Assembly: GCA_963971305.1 (NCBI GenBank)
Contig: OZ020304.1
Coordinates: forward strand, 5,279,576 to 5,343,575
Direction of reading: 5' to 3'
DNA: 64,000 nt
From: Arcuatula senhousia
Taxonomy: Eukaryota > Mollusca > Bivalvia > Mytilida > Mytilidae
This document shows positions 36,501-51,341 of this stretch, piece after piece (the stretch's first letter is position 1; each line of letters opens with the position of its first letter). Both the position numbers and the translations under genes were made by a program. The notes under the pieces were generated by a model. It did no database searches, had not been told where the DNA came from, and worked only from the letters and a program-made list of their open reading frames with translations.

Positions 36501-37761
36501 ATATGCTTTTCAAAGTTACAGGTCCAGCATGAATATTAATGATACATGTGTATTGCTTCTAAAAATATATTTTGTGTTTTGAAACATGGAAGATATTCAT
36601 TTTTCGTCCAGATATACTTCTCAAAGTTACAGGTCCAGCATGAATATTAAATAATATTGCTTCTAAAAATATGTTTTAAAAACATGGAAGAAGGTTTGAA
36701 ATATTGGTGGGGCATATATTTACTGGCAATGTAATTTATTTGCGATTTTCATTAATTCTTGACCCCTACATTGAATATCAATGAAGTAAATATTGTCAAC
36801 ATCATTATTCAAAATTTGTCCAGAGCGAAATGTCACACACTCAAAACAGCCTTTTTCATCAATCTGCACGGAATTCATTTGCTAAAATTGGAGTATTTGA
36901 GAGAAGTTTTTATGATTATCAATATGAATTGTTAAGTTTAAACTGAGAAAATTAAACTAATTGTTTTCATTTTCTCAGGTTTAAACAATTCTTTTCCATT
37001 CAACAGGTTGGGTGTAATAGCTCATTTGCGCTATATAGCTCATTTGATGGTATTTAGTATCAAATGGACTATTTTTTTCATGAAGTAAAAAAAATAATTT
37101 TAGATTTTCAATTTTTCGTTTGATTGTCGCATAAATGTATATATTGCTGATCATTTTTTGTAAAGAAACATGGTAGTTATTTCAAATGGTTTTTCTTGGA
37201 CATAGTCATGGAAATTTGCAAATTTTCATAGTATCAATCAGGAAAACCATATATATTTCAGGTCATCTTCTTTTACAAAAAATGTTGCTCATAACATGGT
37301 CATATGCGACAATGCAACAAAAAATTCAAATCTAAAAAAAAATGTTTTTACTTCATGAAAATTATAGTTCATTTGATACTAAATACCATCAAATGAGCTA
37401 TTATAGCGCAAATGAGCTCAACCTGTTCAAATAAAGAAAATTGAATAAATAACTTGTGCTCGCATCAGGCAATGCCTAAATCATATTAATTCATTAGATG
37501 TATTGTCTCTAATGAAATACAGATAAACCCAATTTGGGTATGTTGCATGCAATAATTTTTACTAAATCAGAATGAGTCCATAGCAACCATTCTTCTCTAT
37601 AATTTTGAAAACAGAATACATAAGGTAATCTGGAGATTTCGTTACAAAATGAACTACAGGCTGTCAAAATTCGTCAGCATTCGATGTTACCTCTGTCGAC
37701 TGTATTTAAACAGATTTTCGGCGAATTTTTGGTTGATCTTGGCTTTTCCTGCTCCTTCCAT
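33534..37761 (-). CDS. Unrecognised 129-residue protein, complete in three exons
   Basis: Exons 37761-37691, 34576-34483 and 33758-33534 have good AG/GT borders and matching phases (2, then 0), giving one open frame from ATG to TAG. The start is MEGAGKAKINQKFAENLFKY; the middle is Pro/aromatic-rich (VPDYSRNHPVIPPLYVPEW); the end is charged (FLEKREQMFYNVEDRN, SKYPARDRSKLLRP, SELMFRRDEDYVMKA). There is no signal peptide, membrane segment or obvious domain. Charged, Tyr/Pro-bearing small proteins of this kind include ciliary microtubule-associated proteins, but I cannot place it. A reverse AATAAA (tttatt, 33447-33452) lies ~80 bp after the stop. It is probably divergently transcribed from GPATCH2. 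A foldback element sits in its first intron. Confidence 0.8.
36480..36705. repeat. ~115-bp direct repeat, two copies, in an intron
   Basis: Both copies carry gatattcatttt, caaagttacaggtccagcat, gaatatta and attgcttctaaaaatat, ending in aacatggaaga. They lie in intron 1 of the three-exon gene. Confidence 0.85.
37003..37429. mobile_element. ~427-bp foldback (MITE-like) element in intron 1
   Basis: The left end caggttgggtgtaatagctc and right end gagctattatagcgcaaatg then agctcaacctg are inverted. The arms continue with catttgatggtatttagtat / atactaaataccatcaaatg and tttcatgaagtaaaa / tttacttcatgaaa, and on through the centre with more mismatches, so nearly the whole element can fold back. There is no ORF. 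Confidence 0.82.
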
Positions 37762-37905
37762 TTTAGTTTTCAGTTCTCGCGTGACAAATCGAGAATACAC
37801 GATATCATAACAAATATGGAGGATCGATTTCCCTCACTGGTTTTATAACGGACAGAAAAGTCGATTTCAACCATTTTACTCATTCATCTGAAATGATTAA
37901 TGTAG
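37762..37905 (+). promoter_or_regulatory. Putative bidirectional promoter and GPATCH2 5'-UTR exon
   Basis: The minus-strand three-exon gene starts its ORF at 37761. About 145 bp away on the plus strand, a strong donor (TGTAG|GTAAGTATTT, exon end 37905) has no coding sequence and fits a 5'-UTR exon spliced to the acceptor at 41406. If so spliced, an ATG at 37893 gives a five-codon uORF that ends 8 nt downstream of the junction. This is inference; no transcript data. Confidence 0.45.
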
Positions 37906-38999
37906 GTAAGTATTTTCCTATAACATATGTTTTCATTAGTACTCAAAATAACCAACATTTAAGCGTCAAAGTTGTTGAGCTCGGGTACCCCTAAAAATAA
38001 GACAGATTACAGATTTGATTATGTCAAAAAATCTTATAAAACAGTTTTTGGGAATATAATTAATGAGTAATATCAGTAATGATAATGTCAAAATCTAAAG
38101 CATTATCTTCTTTCCATTCAGGAACCAGGTTCAATATTGAAATTTGAAAGTCGGAGGCTCAGCAAACTATGCACATTTTCAGACAACACAGTAGATCTAG
38201 TTTAAAAAAAAAAATAATACAATAATATGCTGTATACACAGGGCTATTGGGGGGGCCTCATCACGGTTCACGGAAAATAAAATTTGGATTTTACAGTTCA
38301 CAGGAAATTCCCCAAAATCACAATTCACATGAAATATTAAAAACGAAAGAATATGGAATATGTGCCACTATAGAGATCTGTGGAGGCATCAATCACAGAT
38401 CACAGAAAATTATTTTAGCTGAGAATGGTTCACAGGCAATGCGCTTATCACAGTTCACGAACAATTGTTTGCCTGAACCACAGTTCACAGAAATTTCAAA
38501 TGGACGATCACCCCATTGGTCCCCTCTATACAGATCAGAGATTCCCGAGGACGTCCGACCGACGGACAAATCCAGTAAAAATTCAGTCAGTCTGGAAAAA
38601 AATCGTATCCACCAGACCAGAATTCTGGTAAAAATTCCACTTTTAAATTGTCTTCTCTCTTTCTGGTCCTGTGAAAAACTGTTCGGTCTGGTTTTCAGGA
38701 AATGATTACACATACAATACACAATATTCATATAATGGTATTTATATGGATGTATAAATTAAACTAATAATACATGTACATTGTACTACATATGTATGAT
38801 GATAAAACTATGATAAAGCAGAAGCTTTACCAGACTGAATAAAGTCATTTTCACATTGGGAATCTCTGCAGATTAAAACTATGTACAGGTTCACGTCAGG
38901 TTGTTGCTGATCAAATTCCTGATGGTTCTTGGAAGAAAGGAATTTATAGTTCATAGTTTTTTTTTTATGATTTTGGTCTTCTTTTTGGTATATTCCTTC

Positions 39000-40440
39000 T
39001 AACTGACTCATTGATTTTCTGAACAATAGTTTCTAACATGTTTTCTAGTGTTTTGCCATCAAGCTCTGTATACCAGTCAACATGGTCAATGCTCAGTTCT
39101 CTTCTTATAGATTCATAATCCTCTTGGTAGTAGTTTAGGCTCTCTGATGCTTTTTTGGTGTATCTAAAATAGCATAGGTAGCACTAAGTGGTCACTAGCA
39201 CCTAGAGGATCTAGATAGTCCATACTTGTGATGTTGTTACTGTCATTCACCAGTATCATGAGTATCAGGTCAAGATTTGATGGTTCCTGATTGTCTCATA
39301 TGCGAGTCGGTCTTGTCACTAGTTTTTGTAGGTAATTGTCTTGTATGCAATAGTCTCTGTTTTGGCACTACACCTGTTCCATTCTATATCTGGAAAATTA
39401 AATTCACCTGTGATTAAAACATGTGTAAAGTTTTTATGGAGATTTGAAGCTCTTTTAAGACGTTCATTGAGATCTCTGTGTGTCTTGTAGCTGCATGATG
39501 GGCTTTTATATCGGTAGATACATCCAAAAAGTACATGTAGCAAGTCATGACCAAGGAGTGGTATTTTCAAATATACACTTTCCTCAAATTTATTTTCAAT
39601 GTTAGTCTCTGTACTAGGAAATATCTCATAGCCCTCTATATTCAGCTCTGCTTTACTTTAACTACATGTACATACAGGTTTCACAACTACAAGTGATGAG
39701 ATACAGATTTTTATCACAACGAGTCAGATATTTATCAAATTAGTAAACGAGCATTTGCGAGTTTTCTTTGACAAATATCTAATAAGTGTGATAAAAATCC
39801 GTATCTCATCACTTGTAGTTGTGAAACCTTTTTCTCTAACTGTCTAACGTGAAAGTGTAGACCAAAAAATTACTTATTTAATTATAACTCACAGGAAAAT
39901 AATCCTATATGTATTTTGTTTAACAAACATGCCAAAGTGTGAAAAAAGTAGTTAAATAAAAAAAAGTTCCACCTTTTTATTACAAATTTTAATTCAAAGT
40001 ACATTTTATAAATAAAAAAACTTTTATGTTCATTTTTCAATATATTTTGTTTGTCTTTTTATTCAAGCGAGACCAACAGGTGTTCAAACAAAAGTAAGCA
40101 CGCTTTCCACGAACTGCGTATCTAACTGCGGTGTCTCGCGCAGACAGCCAATCAAATTACTTGAAATCGAATATCACATCGTGTGGAGTGTGATACGCAA
40201 AATAGTCTCATCTCGCGAGAACTAGATAATATTGAACAACAGTTAGAGAAATGTATATATCTCATATTCTTAGGAATATTTTCTGTAATGTGGCTAATAT
40301 CTCTGTTCGCTCATATATCTAGCCTTAAATTCATCAAGTTTATTTAAAAAACTGTCCGCATCGGTATAAACACATTGCAGTCCTTTAAGTTTAAAATCTT
40401 CCACCAAGCAACTTGAAGAACTTTTAACATTATCAAGATG
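39000..40440 (-). pseudogene. LINE endonuclease domain remnant, split by an inserted foldback
   Basis: On the minus strand, about 40440-40255 encodes the start of an apurinic-like endonuclease (GLQCVYTDADSFLNKLDEFK, then DISHITENIPKNMRY with a frameshift). It resumes at about 39660 (AELNIEGYEIFPS, FEESVYLKIPLL) and continues to the conserved ITGEFNFPDIEW at about 39400-39420, decaying beyond with stops. The gap between the two parts is the foldback insertion 39690-40252. The order of motifs (KPKNxRY-like, EGYxIFP, GDFNFPDIxW) is that of Jockey/CR1-like LINE endonucleases. Confidence 0.82.
39690..40252. mobile_element. Foldback-type insertion interrupting a LINE
   Basis: At the left, ggtttcacaactacaagtga and its inverted copy tcacttgtagttgtgaaacc form a ~140-bp hairpin (39690-39830). 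From there, tctctaactgt near 39833 pairs with acagttagaga near 40240. The distal part holds tctcgcg/cgcgaga words. The insertion sits exactly where the LINE endonuclease reading is broken. Confidence 0.65.
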
Positions 40441-41423
40441 AACTTAACACATTTACAATGGTACTATGTACATGTGTGTCTATTTGTTTTACTGTTTAGA
40501 CACTTTTATGACAGGTCTGTCCCGGGGAGGACCTTGTACCACGAAATTGAATTTCCCGGCTGACTTTTCATTGTCATTTTACTTCTTGGCCTCAATGACC
40601 TTTGCTTTATAAATCTCGATCAGATCTTGTGCTAAACTCCATTAATTAAATGGATCCTCTTTGTTTTGAGTTTTTACATTGTAGCTTTGATAGTTTCCTT
40701 AGCAAATTTTGCTTAGATTCAACATCACTCAGTACCACTCTAAGAGGTCTACATTGATCAGCATCTATGTAACTATCTTCCTGATTGTCATTTTTCTGTC
40801 CACATGGCCTATGTTCTTGTTTGTTATTTTTATGTTACGTGGGCCTGGTCTTATCAGCTCATTTTTTGATATCTTTCAAATGGGAGCTTTCTACTTTGGC
40901 AGCTGCAGTGAGACTCAAACTATGTCCCAGCACATGGAGGTTCAGGTCAGAGATAGGGTACAGTGTAAAACTATTACCTAAGTTTACAATTATAGGAATA
41001 CCAATTTTATTAGAATTATAGGAATACCAATTTTATTAGCCAATTAAGGGCCCACAAGGTGCATTCACAAATACAAATGCATACAAATATATGATTAAAT
41101 AAAATCATAATGAGCTATTTTTCGTCGTAGCTTACAGCCGCGCTACCACTATAACCAGCCTTCATCAGCGACATTTTATTTATATATATAAACGAAAAGA
41201 TAAATTACATAAATATACATGTAATATGAAGCATAGATTTACAAGGTTGGATCTCCCCTTTCCCTGAAATTTTAAATTTTTTTCATGCAAATTTTAGGCA
41301 AAATAGACCAGGAATCCTCACCCACCATTTTCAGATTTGAACGTAAAGTGGCCTATCTGTGATATATTGGCCTGATTACGTAATGGAACCTCATTTCTAT
41401 TTTTAGATTGACCCGATTTCCTA

Positions 41424-45193
<3,770 letters not shown>

Positions 45194-46295
45194 TCCCTGC
45201 TGGTATAGGGATTTTATACTGACATTAACATTATCTGAAAAATGTAAAAGTTCTAAGTGATGTTAAGACTCATTCTATTTACATTATTAACAAATTTGTA
45301 AGTTTTATTACTGTGGATTCATTTATTTTTGTTGGTACAAATTTTTGTAGTTTTGGGAAAAGGAATCAGTTCGTGGATTCTTAAATTCCTGGGCTGAAAA
45401 TCTGCTGAATACTGATCAATATATAATTTTTCTTTGCGTAGGATATCAAATGTCATGGGTCAAAGCCATCCATGAAAACCACAAAAATTTATACCCCATG
45501 AATAATGATGAAACCACAGTAAATACCGATAACAGATTTCCATGATCTGACAACATATCTTTGACGATTCCCAGAACTTACCAATTTTATTTTTGATACA
45601 TAAAACTTACTGTCAAATATAATTCACTTAATACCATAACTTGTATAAGGGGATAAAATCCTCTCCCATATAATTCCTAACATATTTGGGAAAGAAAGTC
45701 ATACAATATTTGATCTCAGTTATCATATTAGATTTTATAAATTTTAAAACATTTGTACATGTAATAACTTCTGTCAACAACTCATGACTACATAAAATAA
45801 GTGAGGATTAAAAAAAAATAGCTATTGATTTCCTGTCTTATATAAGACTCTGTTGATTTGCTAATGCCATTGATTGGCTAATTGATTATACCAATGTCAC
45901 ATGTCATGCATGTTGACCAAGTATTAACAAAATGGGCTCAGTAGTACTAAATTTATTCAGAAAGTTGGGCGGAGCTTAACTTTCTCTGTCTTTTAGGTAG
46001 GATTTAAATGAAGAAGTCAGAAATAATTGACCTGTGACCTACCCGGTCAATATAATAGAGTAATAACTGTCATGTTAAATTTTACCAATTACCATTACAT
46101 CAAAGATGTGGACATCACACAGTTTCCACTCTGTAACTAAAACTCAAAACTATTAACAGTGCAGTTCTGAAATTTTGAACAGTTGCTATGCTGCATGTAA
46201 ATCTGTTGAATAATTTCGAAATTGATGGAATGTTTAGACAATGTGGCCCTTTCTGACTTTGTCAGGAATTTAGTTTAAATCATTAAGAAAGATCC

Positions 46296-46301
46296 AATAA
46301 A
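46296..46301 (+). terminator. Possible GPATCH2 polyadenylation signal
   Basis: AATAAA about 1.1 kb after the stop. Other AATAAA motifs lie further downstream (for example near 49755), so the true 3' end is not decided by sequence. Confidence 0.3.
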
Positions 46302-46550
46302 TGGTATCTAGGTATATGCTTATCCTGAAATATTTAATTTGTTGATATTGGAAATACCAATAGTTGATTATAAATCAGGAAATATTTGGTATTTGAATAT
46401 TTAGGGCTTCATTTCATATTAATTAACATGATTAAAGACCTGTTTTATTATGACATGAATTCAGAATGTTGTTTAATTGATGGAAAATTGTGATTTTATC
46501 TCGCAACTTAAGTTTTATTGTTTGACTTATTCTTCCAAAAAACAATGATC

Positions 46551-46919
46551 AAAGGAGTAGAGCCACGAAGGCCCCAAATCGTCCAAAATTTCAACTTTGA
46601 TATACCTGCTTGTAAATGCTGCCTTGGTGTTTATTAGTGCAATATCTTTTGGTTCAATTGTTTATAAACAAGGGAAGCAGTGAGCTCAAATTCAGTCTAT
46701 TTTGTAAAAATTCTCAATATTTGACATTTTTCCTTGATATTCATGTATAAATCGATGAATATGAAAATGGCCTCACCAGTCGACCAAAATTATTTTGTGA
46801 TAAAAATGTGTATTTTTATGTTGTAAATTGACAAAAAGTTACAATGGTCAAGTTGGAGTATTTTGAAAATTAGTAAAAATACTGGGCTGATTTAAGGCCT
46901 TTGTGGCTCTACTCCTTTT
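46551..46919. mobile_element. ~370-bp MITE-like element with 23-bp inverted ends
   Basis: aaaggagtagagccacgaag at the left pairs with cctttgtggctctactcctt at the right, with one or two mismatches. There is no ORF. It lies downstream of GPATCH2, possibly within its 3' UTR. Confidence 0.82.
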
Positions 46920-47491
46920 AATAATTTTATGTTTAAACTGCCAATTTATTGTCATTATAATATAGATTATGCATGGTTGTTAAGTATATTTGGTTCCTCT
47001 GCTACAACTAAGTTTATAATTGACTAACTTTTAACATTATGTGGACTGCTGTCCCTTGATAAATCTATTTTTTCTCCTCTTTAATTTTCAAATTGGATGT
47101 CAGCTTCACATCTTATCAATTGTTGCAAGGCAGGAACCTTGTGAAATGATTATGTTTCTTTTTTTAAATAGTTTGATGTTTCTTTATTTAACAGGTTATT
47201 TTTAATAATTTTGATTTGTTCTTTAAGATAAATCATGAAGAAATTGTTGATGAACCTTTAAAGAAATTAGTGTATTTGATAATACATGTATGATATAAGA
47301 ATATATTTAGGACAAAATAGGTTCTTAGACAGTCTTATTGTCCTTTTACTGATGTTTTTATAAAATAAAACAAAAAACAAGTCTCAAAACCATTTGTTAC
47401 TGTTTAAAATGCAAAAAAAAATGCCTCATCAACTCTTTGGAGTAATAAAAAAATAAAGTATAGGCCTCCTTTCTCTGTTTGTGAAAAAAAT

Positions 47492-49070
47492 GCTTGTTAC
47501 ACCCCGTCCGATTTAACTTTGGACTTTCGATTGTAGCGTTAGATGAAGTGTGCAAACACAACAATGAAAATTTACGTCCACAAAGACAATCGTTAACAAA
47601 AACCACAAATAGTTACATTTGATGACATAAAAAATACATTGATTGAATGAATGGGTCGTGCAAACATTAAATCTGATTGGATATTGATGAATAGTCTGGC
47701 TGACGTTTTTTTTTTCTTACTGTGACGATTTGCGGTTTTTGTCCCGCCTGCGAAGCAGAGCGGGACATAGGTGTTACTTTAGCGGTGACGGCGGCGTTAA
47801 CTTTTTGAAAAAGTTTTATGAGCACCTCCATATCTCAAGAACTATAGGTCCCGGGTTGATGAAACTTGGTATGCATATGCCCCAGTAGTAGCTTAGCACA
47901 GTTGCATCCCCATCTTTTGACCTTGACCTTGATTTTCCGGTTGAGTGACTTTGACAATTTTAAATACATATAATAGCAATGAAAAAGTTTTGCGAGCACC
48001 TCCATATCTCAAGAACTATAGGTCCTGGGTTGATGAAACTTGGTATGCATATGCCCCAGTAGTAGCTTAGCACAGTTGCATCCCCATCTTTTGACCTTGA
48101 CCTTGATTTTCTGGTTGAGTGACTTTGACAATTTTAAATACATATAATAGCAATGAAAAAGTTTTGCGAGCACCTCCATATCTCAAGAACTATAGGTCCT
48201 AGGTTGATGAAACTTGATATGCATATGCCCCAGTAGTAGCTTAGCTCAGTTGCATCCCCATCTTTTGACCTTGACCTTGATTTTCCGGTTGAGTGACTTT
48301 GACAATTTTCAATACATATAATAGCAATGGAAAAGTTTTGCGAGCACCTCCATATCTCAAGAACTATAGGTCCTAGGTTGATGAAACTTGGTATGCATAT
48401 GCCCCAGTAGTAGCTTAGCACAGTTGCATCCCCATCTTTTGACCTTGACCTTGATTTTTCAGTTGAGTGACTTTGACAATTTTCAATACATATAATAGCA
48501 ATGGAAAAGTTTTGCGAGCACCTCCATATCTCAAGAACTATAGGTACTAGGTTGATGAAACTTGGTATACATATGCCCCAGTAGTAGCTTAGCACAGTTG
48601 CATCCCCATCTTTTGACCTTGACCTTGATTTTTCGGTTGAGCGACTTTGACAATTTTCAATACATATAATAGCAATGGAAAAGTTTTGCGAGCACCTCCA
48701 TTATCTCAAGAACTATAGGTCCTAGGTTGATGAAACTTGGTATACATATGCCCCAGTAGAAGCTTAGCACAGTTGCATCCCCATCTTTTGACCTTGACCT
48801 TGATTTTCCGGTTGAGTGACTTTGATTATTTTTATTTCATATATTTGCAATGTTTAAGTTCTATAAACATCTTTTGATCTAAGAAACTGAAAATCCATGT
48901 AAATTCAAAATATAGTGGAAGTAAGAAAGAATAATTGTTTCTGATGGTGCCGGCAGGCGAGACATACTTTAGTGTTAACTCTTGTTGTTACCAATTGGCT
49001 TGTTCATGATAACATAAATTTTCATTGTTGTGTCAATCGAAAGTCCATAGTTAAATTGGACGGGTTGTAA
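47492..49070. mobile_element. TIR element disrupted by a pearl-like insertion
   Basis: gcttgttacaccccgtccga...gactttcgattg at the left (47493-47535) is inverted at the right as caatcgaaagtcca...acgggttgtaagc (49034-49072). A second inverted pair follows inside (acacaacaatgaaaattta near 47557; taaattttcattgttgtgt near 49015). Between these arms, 47744-48985 is occupied by the tandem-cored element, which must have inserted later. Confidence 0.7.
47744..48985 (-). mobile_element. Tandem-cored 'pearl'-like element, ~6 units of 174 bp
   Basis: The core marker cagttgcatccccatctttt occurs at 47899, 48073, 48247, 48421, 48595 and 48770, an exact 174-bp period with one 175. The left flank has a hairpin (gtcccgc ... 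gcgggac); the right flank has gccggcaggcgagacatac. The same flanks bound the smaller copy at 30375-31090. Because 174 is a multiple of three, a 153-aa ORF with 58-residue repeats arises on the minus strand; I do not regard it as a gene. Confidence 0.75.
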
Positions 49071-50178
49071 GCTTATAATTTTGTATGGTCTCAATAGGAC
49101 CCTACTTCACTGGAATGGTCAAGACATAAGTTTACTGCAGAATTTAAAATAGGTAGTCAGTCAATTTCTTTGTTAAAATAGAATATAATTTTGCACTAAA
49201 GGTTTATTTTCAAAATCCTTCAGTTAGGTTTTTTTTAGACTGTATACAATTACATGTATGTACAAAATAAACATTAGAGAAAGGAAATATTTTTAGTTAT
49301 AAACATGTAAACTGGACAAAGTGACCACTTTTCACTTTGGACTTATTTCTAACTTATATTTGTTGACAAAGAATTCTTTTAAGTTTTAACCATGTATACA
49401 TTGTTTTTAGAAAAGAATTTTATTTCTGTAAAAAGAAAAATCAAGACTAAATTGATTTGTTTACACATTAAATGACTTACTTGAACGAACCAAATTTATG
49501 TATGAAATGAAAATGATATTGGTACTTTGTATTTTTAACCATGTAAAATGGCCGTGTGGTAGAAACTGAGTTAACGCTTTATCAGTCATTTAAAAATATA
49601 CTTTGAGTACATTGTGATCAACAGTAGAGAAATCTTGATGTTGTATCTCTAGGCTTAAAGAGTTAAATTTTATCAAAGTAAACATTTACTGTTTGTGTTT
49701 GTTAAGTTTCTTTTAGCTAGTTAATGTTAAGTATACTTAATGTACAAGTATGAAATAAAACCTTAAATAATTTACCATAATTTCATGTTTTGCCCATTTG
49801 CCTTCCAAAGTTATTTGCATTGTCTTGGTTCAGGACATGTGTAGGGCCATTTGAGCTACTGTCATCATTGGGCATCTATAGTTCTTCCAAGAAACTTTGA
49901 AGGGCCTTCTTTTTCAGACATATCATTATTGTAGTGGTTAAAGGTTGAAGATAATGAGATGAGGAAAAGATGTACAAGATACAACCCAGCAGCTCTTTTA
50001 TTGGAAAAATCCACAAAAGAGTGCCCAGAACCATTCATCTGGCCAGGTTGCTTTCTCAGGCTGCTTTGCTCGCAAAGAGACTGGGATGTTTACCACAGGT
50101 GATTGAATGGGTAAGTCCTTTCATAATGAATGCCTTGGTTGTCAGGCTGTAACACAGAAAACATGACTACTTACCATA

Positions 50179-51195
50179 TTGTGGAAAGGGGGGGGTCATT
50201 TTCCTCACTTGTCAAAGAACCCTGCTTCAGTTCTCGATAAGAGTAGAATCCCCTGTAGGATGCCCGATCTTTCCCATTCCTCTTTCTTCCAGCTACCGTC
50301 AAAACTATCATCCCAATTGCTCATGTTCCTATTATACATCAACGACATAGGAAGAGAAGTAAGATCTGAAGTCAAGCTATTCGCAGATGACTGCCTTTTA
50401 TATAGAACTATAGAGAATGAAAATGATACCACACAACTACAGAAGGACTTGAGCAAGATGACAGAATGGTCCAATACCTGGCTCATGAGGTTCAATGCCA
50501 AGAAATGCTATGTAATGAAATTGAAGAGGGCAAGACATAACATCATCAGTCACACTAGGTATAATATCGATGGAAATATTCTGGAAGAGGTAGATCACCA
50601 CCCATATCTTGGTATAGAACTAGGTAATGATTTGAATTGGAACCACCATATTGACCAGATAACATCAAAAGCAACTGGCATACTATCATTCCTAAGACGA
50701 AACCTCAACAAATGCAGCAAAGAAGTGAAGGAAAAAGCATACACCACACTTATACGTCCCAACCTAGAGTATGCATCATCTGTTTGGGACCCCTTCCGGC
50801 AGTACCAAATTGATTCAGTTGAGATGGTACAGCGCAGAGCTGCAAGGTTTGTGACTGGCCAATACAGCAGGTACCAGAGCGTCACATCTATGCTACAAGT
50901 ACTAGAATGGGCATCACTTCAAGACAGGAGGAGAGACCAACGACTAGTTAACTTTTTCAAAGGAGTCAACAACATCAGTGCTCTAAGGATACCACCCTAC
51001 ATTGAAAAAGCAACAAGAACAACCAGAGGTCAAAACAACACCAGATTTATTCAAGTAAGCTGTAACTACGACAACTATAAGAACAGCTTCTACCCCAGAA
51101 CCATACTAGACTGGAACATCTTACCAGAAAGGGTCGTCAACCAGGCAACTGTGGAGGCTTTCAAGACCGCACTCCACAGTTCAGCAGAGGAGTAA
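50179..51195 (+). pseudogene. LINE reverse transcriptase, 5'-truncated, open C-terminal part
   Basis: From about 50325 the frame reads MFLLYINDIGREV and then the catalytic FADD box (VKLFADDCLLYRTI), followed by WSNTWLMRFNAKKC, the LGIELGNDLNWNHHI thumb region, and RPNLEYASSVWDP, QRRAARFVTG, NSFYPRTILDWNILP at the end. This is the RT motif C-to-end part of a Jockey/CR1-like LINE. The first ~50 residues of the ORF (50179-50325) do not look like RT, so fingers/palm A-B motifs and the endonuclease are missing. The remaining frame has no stops, suggesting a fairly young insertion. It lies near a second, older relative at 11280. Confidence 0.92.
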
Positions 51196-51341
51196 ACGAA
51201 TACAGGGCGTGTACATAGTTTTAAACTGTAAATAGGGAAAGTTTTAATGACCTTGTGTGGAAGCCACGCCACACCTAGTCCTGTGAGTTGATGCTGTTAG
51301 ACGGCCCTTCACAGTATAGCAGTAAATGTAAATGTCTTGTT

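Noticed and set aside
38247..38705. 152-residue plus-strand ORF (and overlapping minus ORF)
   Set aside because: It contains repeated 'cacagttcac' words and no recognisable domain; it looks like a degenerate repeat read-through.
48134..48595. 153-residue minus-strand ORF with 58-residue repeats
   Set aside because: It is explained by the 174-bp tandem core (174 = 3 x 58); no splice sites, start context or domain. The related element at 30737-31018 behaves the same way.
49970..50152. ORF with KIHKRVPRTIHLARLLSQ and a donor-like gtgatt after CCACAG
   Set aside because: It looks slightly exon-like, but no in-frame acceptor was found (a TGA lies just upstream) and no partner exon was found.
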